Below are positions 1 to 8,373 of a stretch of DNA of 19,295 nt, piece after piece (within the stretch, counting starts at the first letter, position 1; each line of letters begins with the position of its first letter). The stretch spans positions 1 to 19,295 of the forward strand of contig DIZC01000028.1 in NCBI GenBank assembly GCA_002429315.1, given 5' to 3'. The position numbers and the translations under genes are program-made. This DNA comes from Alphaproteobacteria bacterium UBA6038 (GTDB lineage: Bacteria; Pseudomonadota; Alphaproteobacteria; Micropepsales; Micropepsaceae). The notes beneath the pieces are model-generated. The model worked only from the letters and a program-made list of their open reading frames with translations, did not search any database and had not been told where the DNA came from.

Positions 1-770
<770 letters not shown>

Positions 771-871
771 GAGGGACTCCTGGAGCGCCGCGAATGGCTG
801 CGCTTTGGGCTAAGGCCGATCATCAGAGAAATCAAGCAGTTCGCTCCCTGACGGTTGCGTCATTCAAGCCT

Positions 872-887
872 CATTGCTGAAGCAATG
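872..887. repeat. Perfect 7-bp inverted repeat in the divergent fabI/oxidoreductase region
   Basis: CATTGCT and AGCAATG are separated by two bases. The repeat sits just upstream of the EcfG-type promoter at 899-924 and about 100 bases before the fabI start. It could be an operator or a small hairpin; nothing in the sequence says which. Confidence 0.4.
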
Positions 888-898
888 ACTGGCTGGCA

Positions 899-924
899 GG
901 AACTTCGCGCCGACGGGCTTCGTT
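899..924 (+). promoter_or_regulatory. EcfG-type (general stress response) promoter for the FAD-Rieske gene
   Basis: GGAAC at 899-903 and CGTT at 921-924 are separated by 17 bases. This matches exactly the -35/-10 pattern of sigma-EcfG promoters known from alphaproteobacteria. Transcription would start around 930, just before the GGAG at 933-936 and the ATG at 945. The site therefore also supports the 945 start over the upstream TTG at 855. Function is inferred from the motif. Confidence 0.75.
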
Positions 925-944
925 GCCTTGGCGGAGAATTCCCC

Positions 945-2489
945 ATGAACGTCGCCCAAGAACACACCCGATCCATCTGGATGGACACCCCGGTCGCCGA
1001 TGCCACGGCGCTCGACCGTTCGCAGACTGCGGATGTTGTGGTTGTCGGTTCCGGAATTGCCGGCCTGTCTGTTGCCTACGAACTTGGCTTGCGCGGGCGA
1101 TCGGTGATTGTGGTCGACCGCGGCGGCATCGGAAGCGGCATGACAGCGCGCACCACGGCACATCTGGCCTCCGCGCTCGACGATCTTTATGCCGAACTGA
1201 TCAAGACGCGCAGCCTGACGGTGGCGCAGCTGCTCTACCAAAGCCTCGCCGCCTCCATTGACCGGGCAGAGGCGATCCAGGCCGCCGAAGGCATCGACTG
1301 CGATTTTCGAAGGCTGGACGGCTATCTCGTTCTCGCGCCCGGAACGCACGCGTCCGAACTCGACGACGAGCTCGAGGCATGCGCCAGGGCGGGCGTGCCC
1401 GTCAGCGATTGCCGGGAGCAGAGTCCGCTGCACGCCAAGAACCTTGTCCGCTCGCTGAAATTTCCACGGCAGGGCCGGTTCCATCCAACGAAATATCTCG
1501 CCGGATTGGCCCGCGCCATCGAGCGCCGCAGCGGGCGTCTGTTCGCCGACACCTGCGTCACGTCTGTGGAGGAGAAGAAAGGCGAGGTGCTCGTCAAAAC
1601 CGCATCCGGCTTCGAACTCCACGCCAAGGACGTGGTTGTCGCCACCAACTCCCCGATCGTTGATCGGGTGACCATTCACACCAAGCAGGCGCCCTACCGC
1701 ACCTATGTGATTGCCTCGACACTTCCCCGCGGCACTGTGCCCGATGCGCTCTACTGGGACACCCTCGATCCGTACCATTACGTCCGCCTGCAGCCGCTTT
1801 CGGAGAAGCAGGATGCCGTGATTGTCGGCGGCGAGGACCACAAATCCGGAGAAGCCGACGACGGCGTGAGCCGCTTCGCCACCATCGAGAGCTGGGCGCG
1901 CGATCGTCTTCCAAAGATGGGCGAGATTACGCACCGCTGGTCCGGGCAGGTTCTGGAGCCGGTCGATTACGTCGGCTTCATCGGCAAGAATCCCGGAAAC
2001 GATCACCTCTATATGGTCAGCGGCGACTCCGGGCAGGGCATCACCAACGGCCTCGTCGCCGGCATGATGATCGCCGATCTGATCACGCAGGGATCGTCGC
2101 CATGGAGCGAGGTGTACGATCCCGCCCGCAAGATCACCGTCAATATCGGCGAGTTCGTCAGTGAGAATCTCACGCCGCTCAAGAACATGGCCGAGTATCT
2201 GAGCGCTGGAGAAATCGCCGCGGTGGAGCGGCTCAAGCCCGGCGAAGGCGGACTGTACCGCAAGGGGCTGAAGAAGATTGCCGCATGCCGAGACTTGGAC
2301 GGCGTGCTGCACGCACGATCGGCCAGCTGCACCCATTTGGGATGCGTCGTCCATTGGAACAGCCTGGAGCAGTGCTGGGATTGCCCGTGCCACGGCTCGC
2401 AGTTCGCGCCCGACGGCACGGCATTGAACGGACCTGCGATATCCGCCCTCTCCGACGCGGAGGACTCGGTCGCGGAGGCGGCAGAGTAG
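945..2489 (+). CDS. FAD-dependent oxidoreductase with C-terminal Rieske [2Fe-2S] domain (YhfW-like)
   Basis: The 514-residue protein joins a DadA-type FAD oxidoreductase to a Rieske domain. The Rossmann motif GSGIAG is at residues 35-40, followed by an acidic VVDRG segment near 57-60, and the FAD fold continues to about residue 410. The last roughly 80 residues hold the Rieske ligands Cys462-x-His464 and Cys480-x-x-His483. Cys467 and Cys482 sit where the disulfide of high-potential Rieske proteins lies. The architecture is that of Bacillus YhfW and its relatives, whose substrate is unknown; amine or amino-acid oxidation is a guess from the DadA relationship. The start at 945 is chosen because GGAG lies 8 bases upstream and because the EcfG-type promoter at 899-924 would leave earlier codons untranscribed. 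No signal peptide is visible, so it should be cytoplasmic. Confidence 0.9.
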   Translation: MNVAQEHTRSIWMDTPVADATALDRSQTADVVVVGSGIAGLSVAYELGLRGRSVIVVDRGGIGSGMTARTTAHLASALDDLYAELIKTRSLTVAQLLYQSLAASIDRAEAIQAAEGIDCDFRRLDGYLVLAPGTHASELDDELEACARAGVPVSDCREQSPLHAKNLVRSLKFPRQGRFHPTKYLAGLARAIERRSGRLFADTCVTSVEEKKGEVLVKTASGFELHAKDVVVATNSPIVDRVTIHTKQAPYRTYVIASTLPRGTVPDALYWDTLDPYHYVRLQPLSEKQDAVIVGGEDHKSGEADDGVSRFATIESWARDRLPKMGEITHRWSGQVLEPVDYVGFIGKNPGNDHLYMVSGDSGQGITNGLVAGMMIADLITQGSSPWSEVYDPARKITVNIGEFVSENLTPLKNMAEYLSAGEIAAVERLKPGEGGLYRKGLKKIAACRDLDGVLHARSASCTHLGCVVHWNSLEQCWDCPCHGSQFAPDGTALNGPAISALSDAEDSVAEAAE

Positions 2490-2575
2490 AACGGACCAAA
2501 CAGCCTTTCGCGCGGGACGCGATCCGGTTCATACTCCCTGCAAGCGCGCCGCCGGAAAAGAAAAGCGAACACGCC

Positions 2576-2600
2576 GGAACTCCGCTGGCAGCGTCCCGTT
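2576..2600 (+). promoter_or_regulatory. EcfG-type promoter for the membrane stress operon
   Basis: GGAAC at 2576-2580 and CGTT at 2597-2600 are separated by 16 bases, a perfect match to the sigma-EcfG consensus. The site is 46 bases before the ATG at 2647. The four overlapping genes downstream include families repeatedly linked to stress and nutrient deprivation in this group, which agrees with the motif. Confidence 0.8.
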
Positions 2601-2646
2601 AATCGCAGGAGGTCCGCGCATTGGCGCGGCGTTCAGAGGAAAACCC

Positions 2647-3150
2647 ATGAGTTCGCCATCGGAAATATCCGGCCAATACGCGTCCGAGAAGACCGAATTG
2701 AACGCGCAGACCGGCAGCGACGGCGGCGTGAGAGGACAGCTGTCCAGTCTCGCCCAGGTCGCCAAGGAGCAGGCTTCCGCCGCGGTCGCCCCGCTCAAGG
2801 AGAATGCCAGAAGTGTCGTCGAAGAGCAGAAGCAGCGCGGCGCCGGCCGCATCGACACGCTGGCGCAGGCGATTCACAACGCCGCCAGTGAACTCGACGA
2901 GGAAATCCCGCAGGCCGCCAGCTATGTTCACTCCGCAGCCGGCCAGTTGGAGCGCGCATCCAGCTTGCTGCGCGACAATAGCGTCGAGGACCTGATGAAA
3001 CTGGCGACGGATTTCGCGCAGGAGCGGCCGATCGTGTTTATTGCCGGCGCCGTCACGGCCGGCTTTTTGCTCGCCCGCCTGCTGCGCAGCTCGCCGGAAA
3101 CCGAATTCGATCGCGGCGCCGGCCCGGACCAAGAGAGCGAGAATTTATGA
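2647..3150 (+). CDS. YqjD/ElaB-like (DUF883-type) membrane-anchored protein
   Basis: A 167-residue protein with an Ala/Gln/Glu-rich, probably helical and coiled-coil body (about residues 30-130). One hydrophobic segment lies near the C-terminus (about 136-153, starting RPIVFIAGAVTAGF), followed by an arginine pair and a short acidic tail. This layout matches the YqjD/ElaB family of stationary-phase inner-membrane proteins, some of which bind ribosomes. Related alphaproteobacterial genes are often called nutrient-deprivation-induced. AGAGGA lies 6 bases before the ATG. The stop overlaps the next start as ATGA, so translation is probably coupled. The first gene after a perfect EcfG-type promoter is expected to be stress induced. 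Family assignment rests on the tail-anchor pattern, so the exact function is open. Confidence 0.75.
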   Translation: MSSPSEISGQYASEKTELNAQTGSDGGVRGQLSSLAQVAKEQASAAVAPLKENARSVVEEQKQRGAGRIDTLAQAIHNAASELDEEIPQAASYVHSAAGQLERASSLLRDNSVEDLMKLATDFAQERPIVFIAGAVTAGFLLARLLRSSPETEFDRGAGPDQESENL

Positions 3151-3539
3151 TCCCCGAACGGGGCATCGGCGCGATCTTCTCGGACCTTCTCGGCGAGGTC
3201 ACCGCGCTGTTCCGCAACGAAATCCGGCTCGCCAAGGCAGAAGTGTCCGAGAAGGTGACCCGGATGATCACCGGCCTTGTGCTCACCCTGGCCGGCGCCT
3301 TCCTGCTGCTGCTGGCGATCGTGTTTCTGCTTGAAGCGGCCGTCGGCGGTCTGATGCTGCTGAATCTCAGTCTGGCGCTTTCGTCGCTCATCGTTGGAGC
3401 GGTGATTCTGATCGCCGGCGGCATCGTGGTGTGGCTTGGCGTCAGCCGCCTGAAGATCGGCAAGCTGTCGCGAAGCAAGACGGCGCAGCAACTGAAGGAA
3501 GACGCGGCCGTGGCGCGGTATCAGGCCCATGCGTCATGA
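3147..3539 (+). CDS. Holin-like membrane protein (phage holin superfamily / YqjE type)
   Basis: A 130-residue protein. An amphipathic N-terminal helix (about residues 1-45, containing LFRNEIRLAKAEV) precedes two long hydrophobic helices (about 46-75 and 78-100) and a basic C-terminal tail. The LxxNEIRLAKAEx element before two membrane helices is characteristic of the holin-like YqjE family. These are chromosomal membrane proteins and not phage lysis genes. It overlaps both neighbours by four bases (ATGA), showing a tightly coupled operon. It likely works with the YqjD-like and DUF3618 proteins at the inner membrane, but no biochemical role is established. Confidence 0.8.
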   Translation: MIPERGIGAIFSDLLGEVTALFRNEIRLAKAEVSEKVTRMITGLVLTLAGAFLLLLAIVFLLEAAVGGLMLLNLSLALSSLIVGAVILIAGGIVVWLGVSRLKIGKLSRSKTAQQLKEDAAVARYQAHAS

Positions 3540-4687
3540 ACGACACCGAACAAATCGAGCGGGAATCGGAACGTCATCGCGCCAACGTCAACCAACTGAT
3601 TGAGGAGTTGCGCGAGCACGTCACGCCCGGCGAGATCGTCAATCAGGTGATCGGAGCGGAGGCGGGCGGCGAGATCGTTCGCCTGCTGGGCCGGGAAGTC
3701 GGCCGGCAGGTGCGCAAGAATCCGCTGCCGGTTGCGGTGATCGGCGCCGGCGTTGCATGGCTCCTGCTTGCGGATGCGCTTCGCAAGCAGCGCAAAGTCC
3801 CTCTTCACGACGGCCTCGATTACGAGCGCTATGGAGAGGATTCATCCCGCTCCAGCTCGCGAATCCTGGGCGGAGCGAAGCGTATTGTTCGCGGTCTTTC
3901 GGCGGCGGCCGCAAGAGCAAGAGTATCCGCCAGTGCACAGCAGGAGGTAACGGAGATGACTCAAACCCCTTCGGAGAAAAGCGGCGGCTCCATCTACGAG
4001 ACCGGATCGAGTTCGACGCAAACGGCCGACAGTTCGCAGAGCAGCTCAAGCGCCGGCCGCCAGATGAGCGACAGCGCGACGTCGGACCAGACAAACAGAG
4101 CGGGCCGCTCGGGCCTGGTACAAGGCGCCGTCGACAAGGCAACCGGCCTCGCCCAAGCCGCGTTGGGCAAATCTGGAGAGGCGATCAGCGGTGCGGCGGA
4201 AACGGTCAGCCAGACCGCCTCTGCCCTCATGGAAAGGACGAACGAGATGGCACGGAAGACCAAAAGGGCAGTGGCCAACAAGGCGAGCAATGCCGGCTCC
4301 AGCATCGGCCAGTTGGCGCGCGAGCAGCCGCTGCTCGTTGCCGGAATTGGCTTCGCCGTCGGCGTCGCGGTCGGCGCGCTGCTGCCTTTGACTCGGACGG
4401 AGAACGAGCTTCTGGGCGAGCAGGCCGAAAAGCTGAAGGACAGCGCGAGCGAGCTCGCCAGCGAAGGCTACGAGAAGGCCAAGGCGGTTGCCCAGCGCAC
4501 CTATCAGGCGGCCGCCGACACGTTGAAAGACGCGGCGGAAACCCAGGGCCTCGCCGGCTCAAGCAGCGGCGAGCCCTCCGAGCAAGGGGCGACGTCCGGC
4601 GGCAGCGGGTCTTCATCGCTCGGCAGCGAAAGCCGGACCTACGGGAGTGACAATGGCGGGGACACTTCGGGCATCTACCGCCACTGA
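3536..4687 (+). CDS. DUF3618-domain membrane protein with a second YqjD-like membrane anchor
   Basis: A 383-residue protein. Residues 1-55 match the DUF3618 pattern (conserved RANVNQLIEELREHVTPG near 17-34). A first hydrophobic segment follows (about 62-77, PVAVIGAGVAWLLLADAL). The middle (about 140-190) is low-complexity, rich in Ser, Gln and Thr. A second half resembles the YqjD family: a helical stretch, then EQPLLVAGIGFAVGVAVG as a second membrane segment near 262-282, then helices and a Gly/Ser-rich tail. The protein therefore looks like a fusion of two anchor modules, either spanning the membrane twice or bridging two membrane sites. ATG 3536 overlaps the previous stop; an upstream in-frame extension to 3431 lies wholly within the holin-like gene and is not used. 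The end overlaps the YihY gene by 35 bases. Confidence 0.8.
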   Translation: MNDTEQIERESERHRANVNQLIEELREHVTPGEIVNQVIGAEAGGEIVRLLGREVGRQVRKNPLPVAVIGAGVAWLLLADALRKQRKVPLHDGLDYERYGEDSSRSSSRILGGAKRIVRGLSAAAARARVSASAQQEVTEMTQTPSEKSGGSIYETGSSSTQTADSSQSSSSAGRQMSDSATSDQTNRAGRSGLVQGAVDKATGLAQAALGKSGEAISGAAETVSQTASALMERTNEMARKTKRAVANKASNAGSSIGQLAREQPLLVAGIGFAVGVAVGALLPLTRTENELLGEQAEKLKDSASELASEGYEKAKAVAQRTYQAAADTLKDAAETQGLAGSSSGEPSEQGATSGGSGSSSLGSESRTYGSDNGGDTSGIYRH

Positions 4688-5729
4688 CTACCAGTCCAGG
4701 GCGCGGGCCGCGGCGGATTGGAAGCCGCGGCTCGCGTCCGCCGGATTGGCGGCGCTCCTGCTTGCGATTGGTGTCAAACCGCATAAGGCGACGCTGGTAG
4801 CGCCGGCCGTGGAGCCGGCGCCGAAACGCCTCACCGCAAAACAGCTGGTGCTGTCGCTCTATCGGCGGATTTCCGACGATCGCGTGGTCGCCATTTCCGC
4901 CGGAGTAACGTTCTTCCTGCTACTAGCAATCTTCCCCGCGACCGCCGCCGTCGTCTCCATCTACGGCCTGTTCGCCGACATGAAATCGGTGAGCGGGGAT
5001 TTGTCCTCGCTGTCGTCGGTGCTGCCTGGCGGGGCGATCGACATTCTGGGCGAGCAGATCAAGCACCTGGTCGCCAAAGGCCAGAAGACACTTGGCATCG
5101 CCGCGATCGGCGGCATCGCGTTCTCCATCTGGAGCGCCAATGCCGGCATCAAGTCCCTGTTCGACGCGCTCAATATCGTATTGAAGGAAAGAGAAACCCG
5201 CAGCTTCATCAAGCTCAACGCCGTCTCGCTCGCGTTTACCGCGGGCACGCTGGTGTTCGTGCTGCTGGCGATCGGGGCCGTTGTCGCCGTTCCGGCATTT
5301 CTCAAGTCGGTTCCCCTCAGCCACGTGCTGGAGTTGGCGGTCGGGGTCGCGCGCTGGCCGCTGATTTGGGCGGTACTGGCGCTCGGCATTGCGCTGCTCT
5401 ACCGCTTCGGGCCGGGCCGCAACGACATCCCCTGGCGCTGGATCACCTGGGGCAGCGCGCTGGCGGCGTTCGTGTGGCTGCTCGCCTCGCTGGGGTTCTC
5501 CTGGTACGCCGCCAACTACGGCAGCTTCAACAAGACCTACGGCTCGCTTGGTGCCGGCATCGGCTTCATGACCTGGATCTGGATTTCGGTGATCGTCATC
5601 CTGGTGGGCGAGGAACTGAACGAAACCCTCGATGCCGCCCGGAAGCCGGAGAAGGAGCAAAAGCCGCACCCGCTCGGGGTGCCCGGCAAAGCCGCCTGCC
5701 GTGCCGAGGGCGTGGCAAAGGCCGCCTGA
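4653..5729 (+). CDS. YihY/BrkB-family inner-membrane protein
   Basis: A 358-residue polytopic membrane protein. After a basic N-terminal region with one weak hydrophobic stretch (about 25-38), the family domain starts near residue 60. It has the typical DDRVVAISAGVTFFLLLAIFP segment, then GIAAIGGIAFSIWSANAGIKSLFDALN and the late YGSLGAGIGFMTWIWISVIVILVGEELN block. The family was once misnamed RNase BN; its function is not known. ATG 4653 is chosen because GGAG at 4643-4646 is 6 bases upstream, whereas the GTG at 4647 touches that site. It overlaps the DUF3618 gene and is probably the last gene of the operon. The next gene begins 119 bases later behind its own possible promoter. Confidence 0.9.
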   Translation: MAGTLRASTATDYQSRARAAADWKPRLASAGLAALLLAIGVKPHKATLVAPAVEPAPKRLTAKQLVLSLYRRISDDRVVAISAGVTFFLLLAIFPATAAVVSIYGLFADMKSVSGDLSSLSSVLPGGAIDILGEQIKHLVAKGQKTLGIAAIGGIAFSIWSANAGIKSLFDALNIVLKERETRSFIKLNAVSLAFTAGTLVFVLLAIGAVVAVPAFLKSVPLSHVLELAVGVARWPLIWAVLALGIALLYRFGPGRNDIPWRWITWGSALAAFVWLLASLGFSWYAANYGSFNKTYGSLGAGIGFMTWIWISVIVILVGEELNETLDAARKPEKEQKPHPLGVPGKAACRAEGVAKAA

Positions 5730-5774
5730 ACGCCGGCCGCGGGCTGCCCTGATCCATCGCCTGCTGCCTCAATT

Positions 5775-5800
5775 GCAACTTTTCCGGCGATAACCGCGTT
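5775..5800 (+). promoter_or_regulatory. Possible EcfG-type promoter, one mismatch
   Basis: GCAAC at 5775-5779 and CGTT at 5797-5800 are separated by 17 bases. The -35 half differs from GGAAC in one base. The site is 48 bases before the 24-residue membrane peptide gene and could drive the whole run of genes to 8989. The mismatch makes it less certain than the two perfect sites upstream. Confidence 0.45.
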
Positions 5801-5848
5801 CATCCTGCGACGCCGCCTGCGCGCGCAATTTCTCGGGAGGGAACATCC

Positions 5849-5923
5849 ATGAACGGTCTGATTTACCTCGTCGGCTTGATCGTCGTTATCCTGGCGATCC
5901 TGTCCTTCTTCGGTCTGCGTTGA
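5849..5923 (+). CDS. Single-helix membrane peptide of 24 residues
   Basis: A 25-codon reading frame encodes a peptide that starts MNGLIYLVG and ends SFFGLR. Nearly all of it is a single hydrophobic helix rich in Leu, Ile and Val, with one terminal arginine. GGGAGGG at 5835-5841 is an excellent ribosome binding site 7 bases before the ATG. This and the lack of any overlapping gene make translation very likely. It starts 25 bases before a larger membrane protein and may be a subunit or regulator of it. Very short proteins of this look recur next to stress and membrane genes in this group, but I know of no assigned function. Confidence 0.8.
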   Translation: MNGLIYLVGLIVVILAILSFFGLR

Positions 5924-5947
5924 ACCTCGCCAGCTTGGGAGAGAGCT

Positions 5948-6799
5948 ATGGCCATCGTCCAGGAACGTACGGTCACGCCCGCAGGCCTGGGCGCTGACAT
6001 TCATTGGGGCGCAGTGATCGCCGGCGCGATTGCGGCGGCGGCGCTGTCGTTGGTGCTGCTTGCCTTCGGATCCGGCATCGGGCTTGCGACGAGTTCCGTA
6101 TCGCCCACCTGGCGCGACATGTCGTTCGTGCTGTGGTTCCTGTCGGGTTTGTATCTTGTGTTCGTCGCGCTGCTGAGCTTCGGCCTCGGTGGCTATGTCG
6201 CCGGCCGGATGCGGGGGCGCCTGACCACGGTCGCGGCGGCCGACGAAGCCGAATTCCGCGACGGCATGCACGGCTTGCTGGCTTGGGCCCTGGCCATCGT
6301 GCTGTGGGCCGTGCTGGCGGTCGGCGTCGCACACGCCGTCGCGCCGGCTGCGGTGCCGGGCGGCGGCAGCACGGGACCCTCGACTTCAGTCGCCGGCGAG
6401 AACACGATTGCCTATGAACTCGACCAGCTGTTCCGGTCCGAGCGTCCCTTGCCGACGGATTACAGCGATCCCGCGCGCGCAGAGGCCGCCCGCATCCTGC
6501 TGACATCCTCCAGCCACAGCGGCGTGTCGCAGGAGGATCGCGATTACCTGGTAACGCTGGTTTCGACGCGTGCCCGCGTGTCACCGCAGGAAGCCGATAC
6601 CCGCGTGAGCAAGATCATCCCGCGCGCGCACGATGCACTGCGGCGCGCCCGCCAAGCCGGCGTGCTGATCGCGTTTCTCTCAGCGGTTGCGCTGATCCTC
6701 GGGGCTGCGGTGTCGTGGTACACGGCCTGCGAAGGCGGACGCGAGCGCGAAATCGGTGGACTCTCGTGGTTGTGGCGCACGCGCGCGGTGCGTCCGTAA
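5948..6799 (+). CDS. Conserved membrane protein, function unknown
   Basis: A 283-residue protein with four likely membrane helices: about 21-45, 57-80, 108-133 and 238-258. Between helices three and four is a soluble loop of about 100 residues containing a charged, helical stretch (VSQEDRDYLVTLVSTRARVSP). GGGAGAGAG precedes the ATG. The N-terminal IHWGAVIAGAIAAAALSLVL pattern is common to uncharacterised rhizobial membrane proteins found next to short membrane peptides, as here. It lies between the 24-residue peptide and a small secreted protein in what appears to be one operon. No catalytic motif is visible. Confidence 0.75.
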   Translation: MAIVQERTVTPAGLGADIHWGAVIAGAIAAAALSLVLLAFGSGIGLATSSVSPTWRDMSFVLWFLSGLYLVFVALLSFGLGGYVAGRMRGRLTTVAAADEAEFRDGMHGLLAWALAIVLWAVLAVGVAHAVAPAAVPGGGSTGPSTSVAGENTIAYELDQLFRSERPLPTDYSDPARAEAARILLTSSSHSGVSQEDRDYLVTLVSTRARVSPQEADTRVSKIIPRAHDALRRARQAGVLIAFLSAVALILGAAVSWYTACEGGREREIGGLSWLWRTRAVRP

Positions 6800-6806
6800 G
6801 CCCGGC

Positions 6807-7151
6807 TTGAACCGCAAACTCAGCCTCGCCGCAGCCGTGTTGTGCATCGGCTGCGGCTTCGCGCGCGCCGACGACCTCGCCGACCTGCGCGCGGTGCGTT
6901 CGCTGGCCGCGGAAGCCGCGCAGGTCATTCGCCTTGAATCCCAGCGCCGCGTAACGGGCACCTACGCCCGCGAAATGAAGGACTCCGCGCGCGAGGAACT
7001 GGGCAACGAGGCGGAAAGCGCACCCGCGCCGCGCGTAAAAGCGCTCGCACGGCAGGCGATCTCCGCCGTCAATGCGAACGATGGCGCCGCGCTTGAGCGC
7101 ATCGTCCAGCAACTCTTCGCCATGGAAGGGCCGCATGGGCGGGCTGATTGA
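6807..7151 (+). CDS. Small secreted (periplasmic) protein, function unknown
   Basis: A 114-residue protein if translation starts at the TTG at 6807. That start puts a classic signal peptide at the N-terminus (NRKLSLAAAVLCIGCGF, cleavage expected after ARA before DDLADL). The mature part is about 93 residues, helical and charged, with no cysteine and no motif I recognise. An in-frame GTG at 6756 lies inside the preceding gene and would bury the signal peptide behind a basic extension, so the TTG is preferred although no good ribosome site precedes it. The gene follows its neighbour by 7 bases and overlaps the transporter gene by 17, so it is probably co-translated with both. Confidence 0.6.
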   Translation: MNRKLSLAAAVLCIGCGFARADDLADLRAVRSLAAEAAQVIRLESQRRVTGTYAREMKDSAREELGNEAESAPAPRVKALARQAISAVNANDGAALERIVQQLFAMEGPHGRAD

Positions 7152-8373
7152 GATCACGCTCGGCATCATGACGGCCGTCGGCGGCTTCGTGGATGTGAGC
7201 GAGCTCGTGTTCGCCGCACAGGCCGGCTCGCGTTTCGGCTTTGCTTTGATTTGGGTGTTCGCGTTCTCCACGATCGGCATCGGCTGCTACGGCGAAATGA
7301 GCGGGCGCATTGCCGCCATTGCCAAGCAGCCGGTGTTCAATCTGATGCGTCAGCGGCTGGGTTTGCGTTACGGCCTGCCGACGCTGGTAGCCTCCAGTAT
7401 CGTCAACACCATCACCTGCGCGGCCGAAATCGGCGGCATGGCCCTGGTGCTGCAACTCCTGACGGGCTGGCCTTACTGGCTGCTCGCAATTCTGAGCACC
7501 GTAATTCTGGTCATCGTGATCTGGGTTCTGCCTTTCAAATGGATCGAGCGGTCGTTCGGGATTCTAGGCCTCTTCATGATTGCGTTCGCCGTGGCGACTG
7601 TGCGCATCCATCCCGACTGGGGCGGCGTCGCCGTCGGCCTGATCCCGCAGATCCCGCGTCACCTGCCAGCCAAGGATCTCATCGTCTTCGCCTATTTCGT
7701 CGTCGCCATCGTCAGCGCCGTGATGTTCCCCTACGAGACTTATTTCTATTCCTCCGGCGGCATCGAGGAGAACTGGAAACCCAAGGATCTGAAGATCAAC
7801 CGGCTGACCACCACCGTCGGCTTCGGCCTGGGTTCGCTGCTCGCCATAGCCATCCTGATCAATGCCGCCGTGCTGTTTCGCCCGCTGCACATCGATCCGC
7901 AGCTGCCCGGCACCGCCGCGCTGGAAGTGGCGATCCCGCTCGGCACTACGGGTCTGCTGCTGGCGCTATTCGGAATGCTGTTCGCGATCGGCGGCGCGGC
8001 GGTCGAAACCGGGCTCTCCACCGCCTATAGTGTGGCGCAGTTCTTCGGCTGGGAATGGGGCCGCTACAAGCGCCCGCACGAGGCGCCGCGCTTCACGCTG
8101 GCATGGGTCGCCACCTTCGCCGTGGCGCTCGTCACCGTGCTCACCGGCATCCCACCGCTCGAGCTGGTGGAGTGGTCGATCGTGTTTTCGATTGTCGTAT
8201 TGCCGCTCACCTATCTGCCGCTGATTCTCATCGGCAACGATCGCAAATATATGGGCGAGCACGTGAACGGCCGCCTCTCGAACACGATCGCATGGTTCTT
8301 CTACGCGGTGCTGCTCCTCGCCGCGCTCGCAGCGCTGCCGCTCTATTTCGTGACGCAAGGCGGACAGACATGA
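7135..8373 (+). CDS. Divergent Nramp-family metal transporter
   Basis: A 412-residue inner-membrane protein with about 11 hydrophobic helices and the Nramp fold signature (AAQAGSRFGFALIW after helix 1, WERS-like loop, FAYFVVAIVSAVMFPYETYFYSS in helix 6). The metal-site motifs are altered. The canonical DPGN of helix 1 aligns with Asp20-Val-Ser-Glu23, and the MPH of helix 6 aligns with Phe198-Pro199-Tyr200. The aspartate is kept, but the asparagine becomes glutamate and the methionine becomes phenylalanine. The substrate may therefore not be the usual Mn2+/Fe2+. ATG 7135 follows GGAAGGG by 4 bases. Its stop overlaps the first PRC-barrel gene as ATGA, which suggests a functional link with those proteins. 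Confidence 0.85.
   Translation: MGGLIEITLGIMTAVGGFVDVSELVFAAQAGSRFGFALIWVFAFSTIGIGCYGEMSGRIAAIAKQPVFNLMRQRLGLRYGLPTLVASSIVNTITCAAEIGGMALVLQLLTGWPYWLLAILSTVILVIVIWVLPFKWIERSFGILGLFMIAFAVATVRIHPDWGGVAVGLIPQIPRHLPAKDLIVFAYFVVAIVSAVMFPYETYFYSSGGIEENWKPKDLKINRLTTTVGFGLGSLLAIAILINAAVLFRPLHIDPQLPGTAALEVAIPLGTTGLLLALFGMLFAIGGAAVETGLSTAYSVAQFFGWEWGRYKRPHEAPRFTLAWVATFAVALVTVLTGIPPLELVEWSIVFSIVVLPLTYLPLILIGNDRKYMGEHVNGRLSNTIAWFFYAVLLLAALAALPLYFVTQGGQT

Noticed and set aside
855..944. Upstream TTG start extending the FAD-Rieske protein by 30 residues
   Set aside because: The extension has no ribosome site, and the EcfG-type promoter at 899-924 lies inside it. ATG 945 has a good GGAG.
864..2393. Long minus-strand open frame of 509 codons
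   Set aside because: It is the antisense shadow of the FAD-Rieske gene. High GC keeps it open, and its product shows no family features.
3757..4650. Plus-strand open frame of 297 codons within the DUF3618 gene
   Set aside because: Its product is arginine/glycine-rich with no recognisable domain, while the overlapping frame has DUF3618 and membrane anchors.
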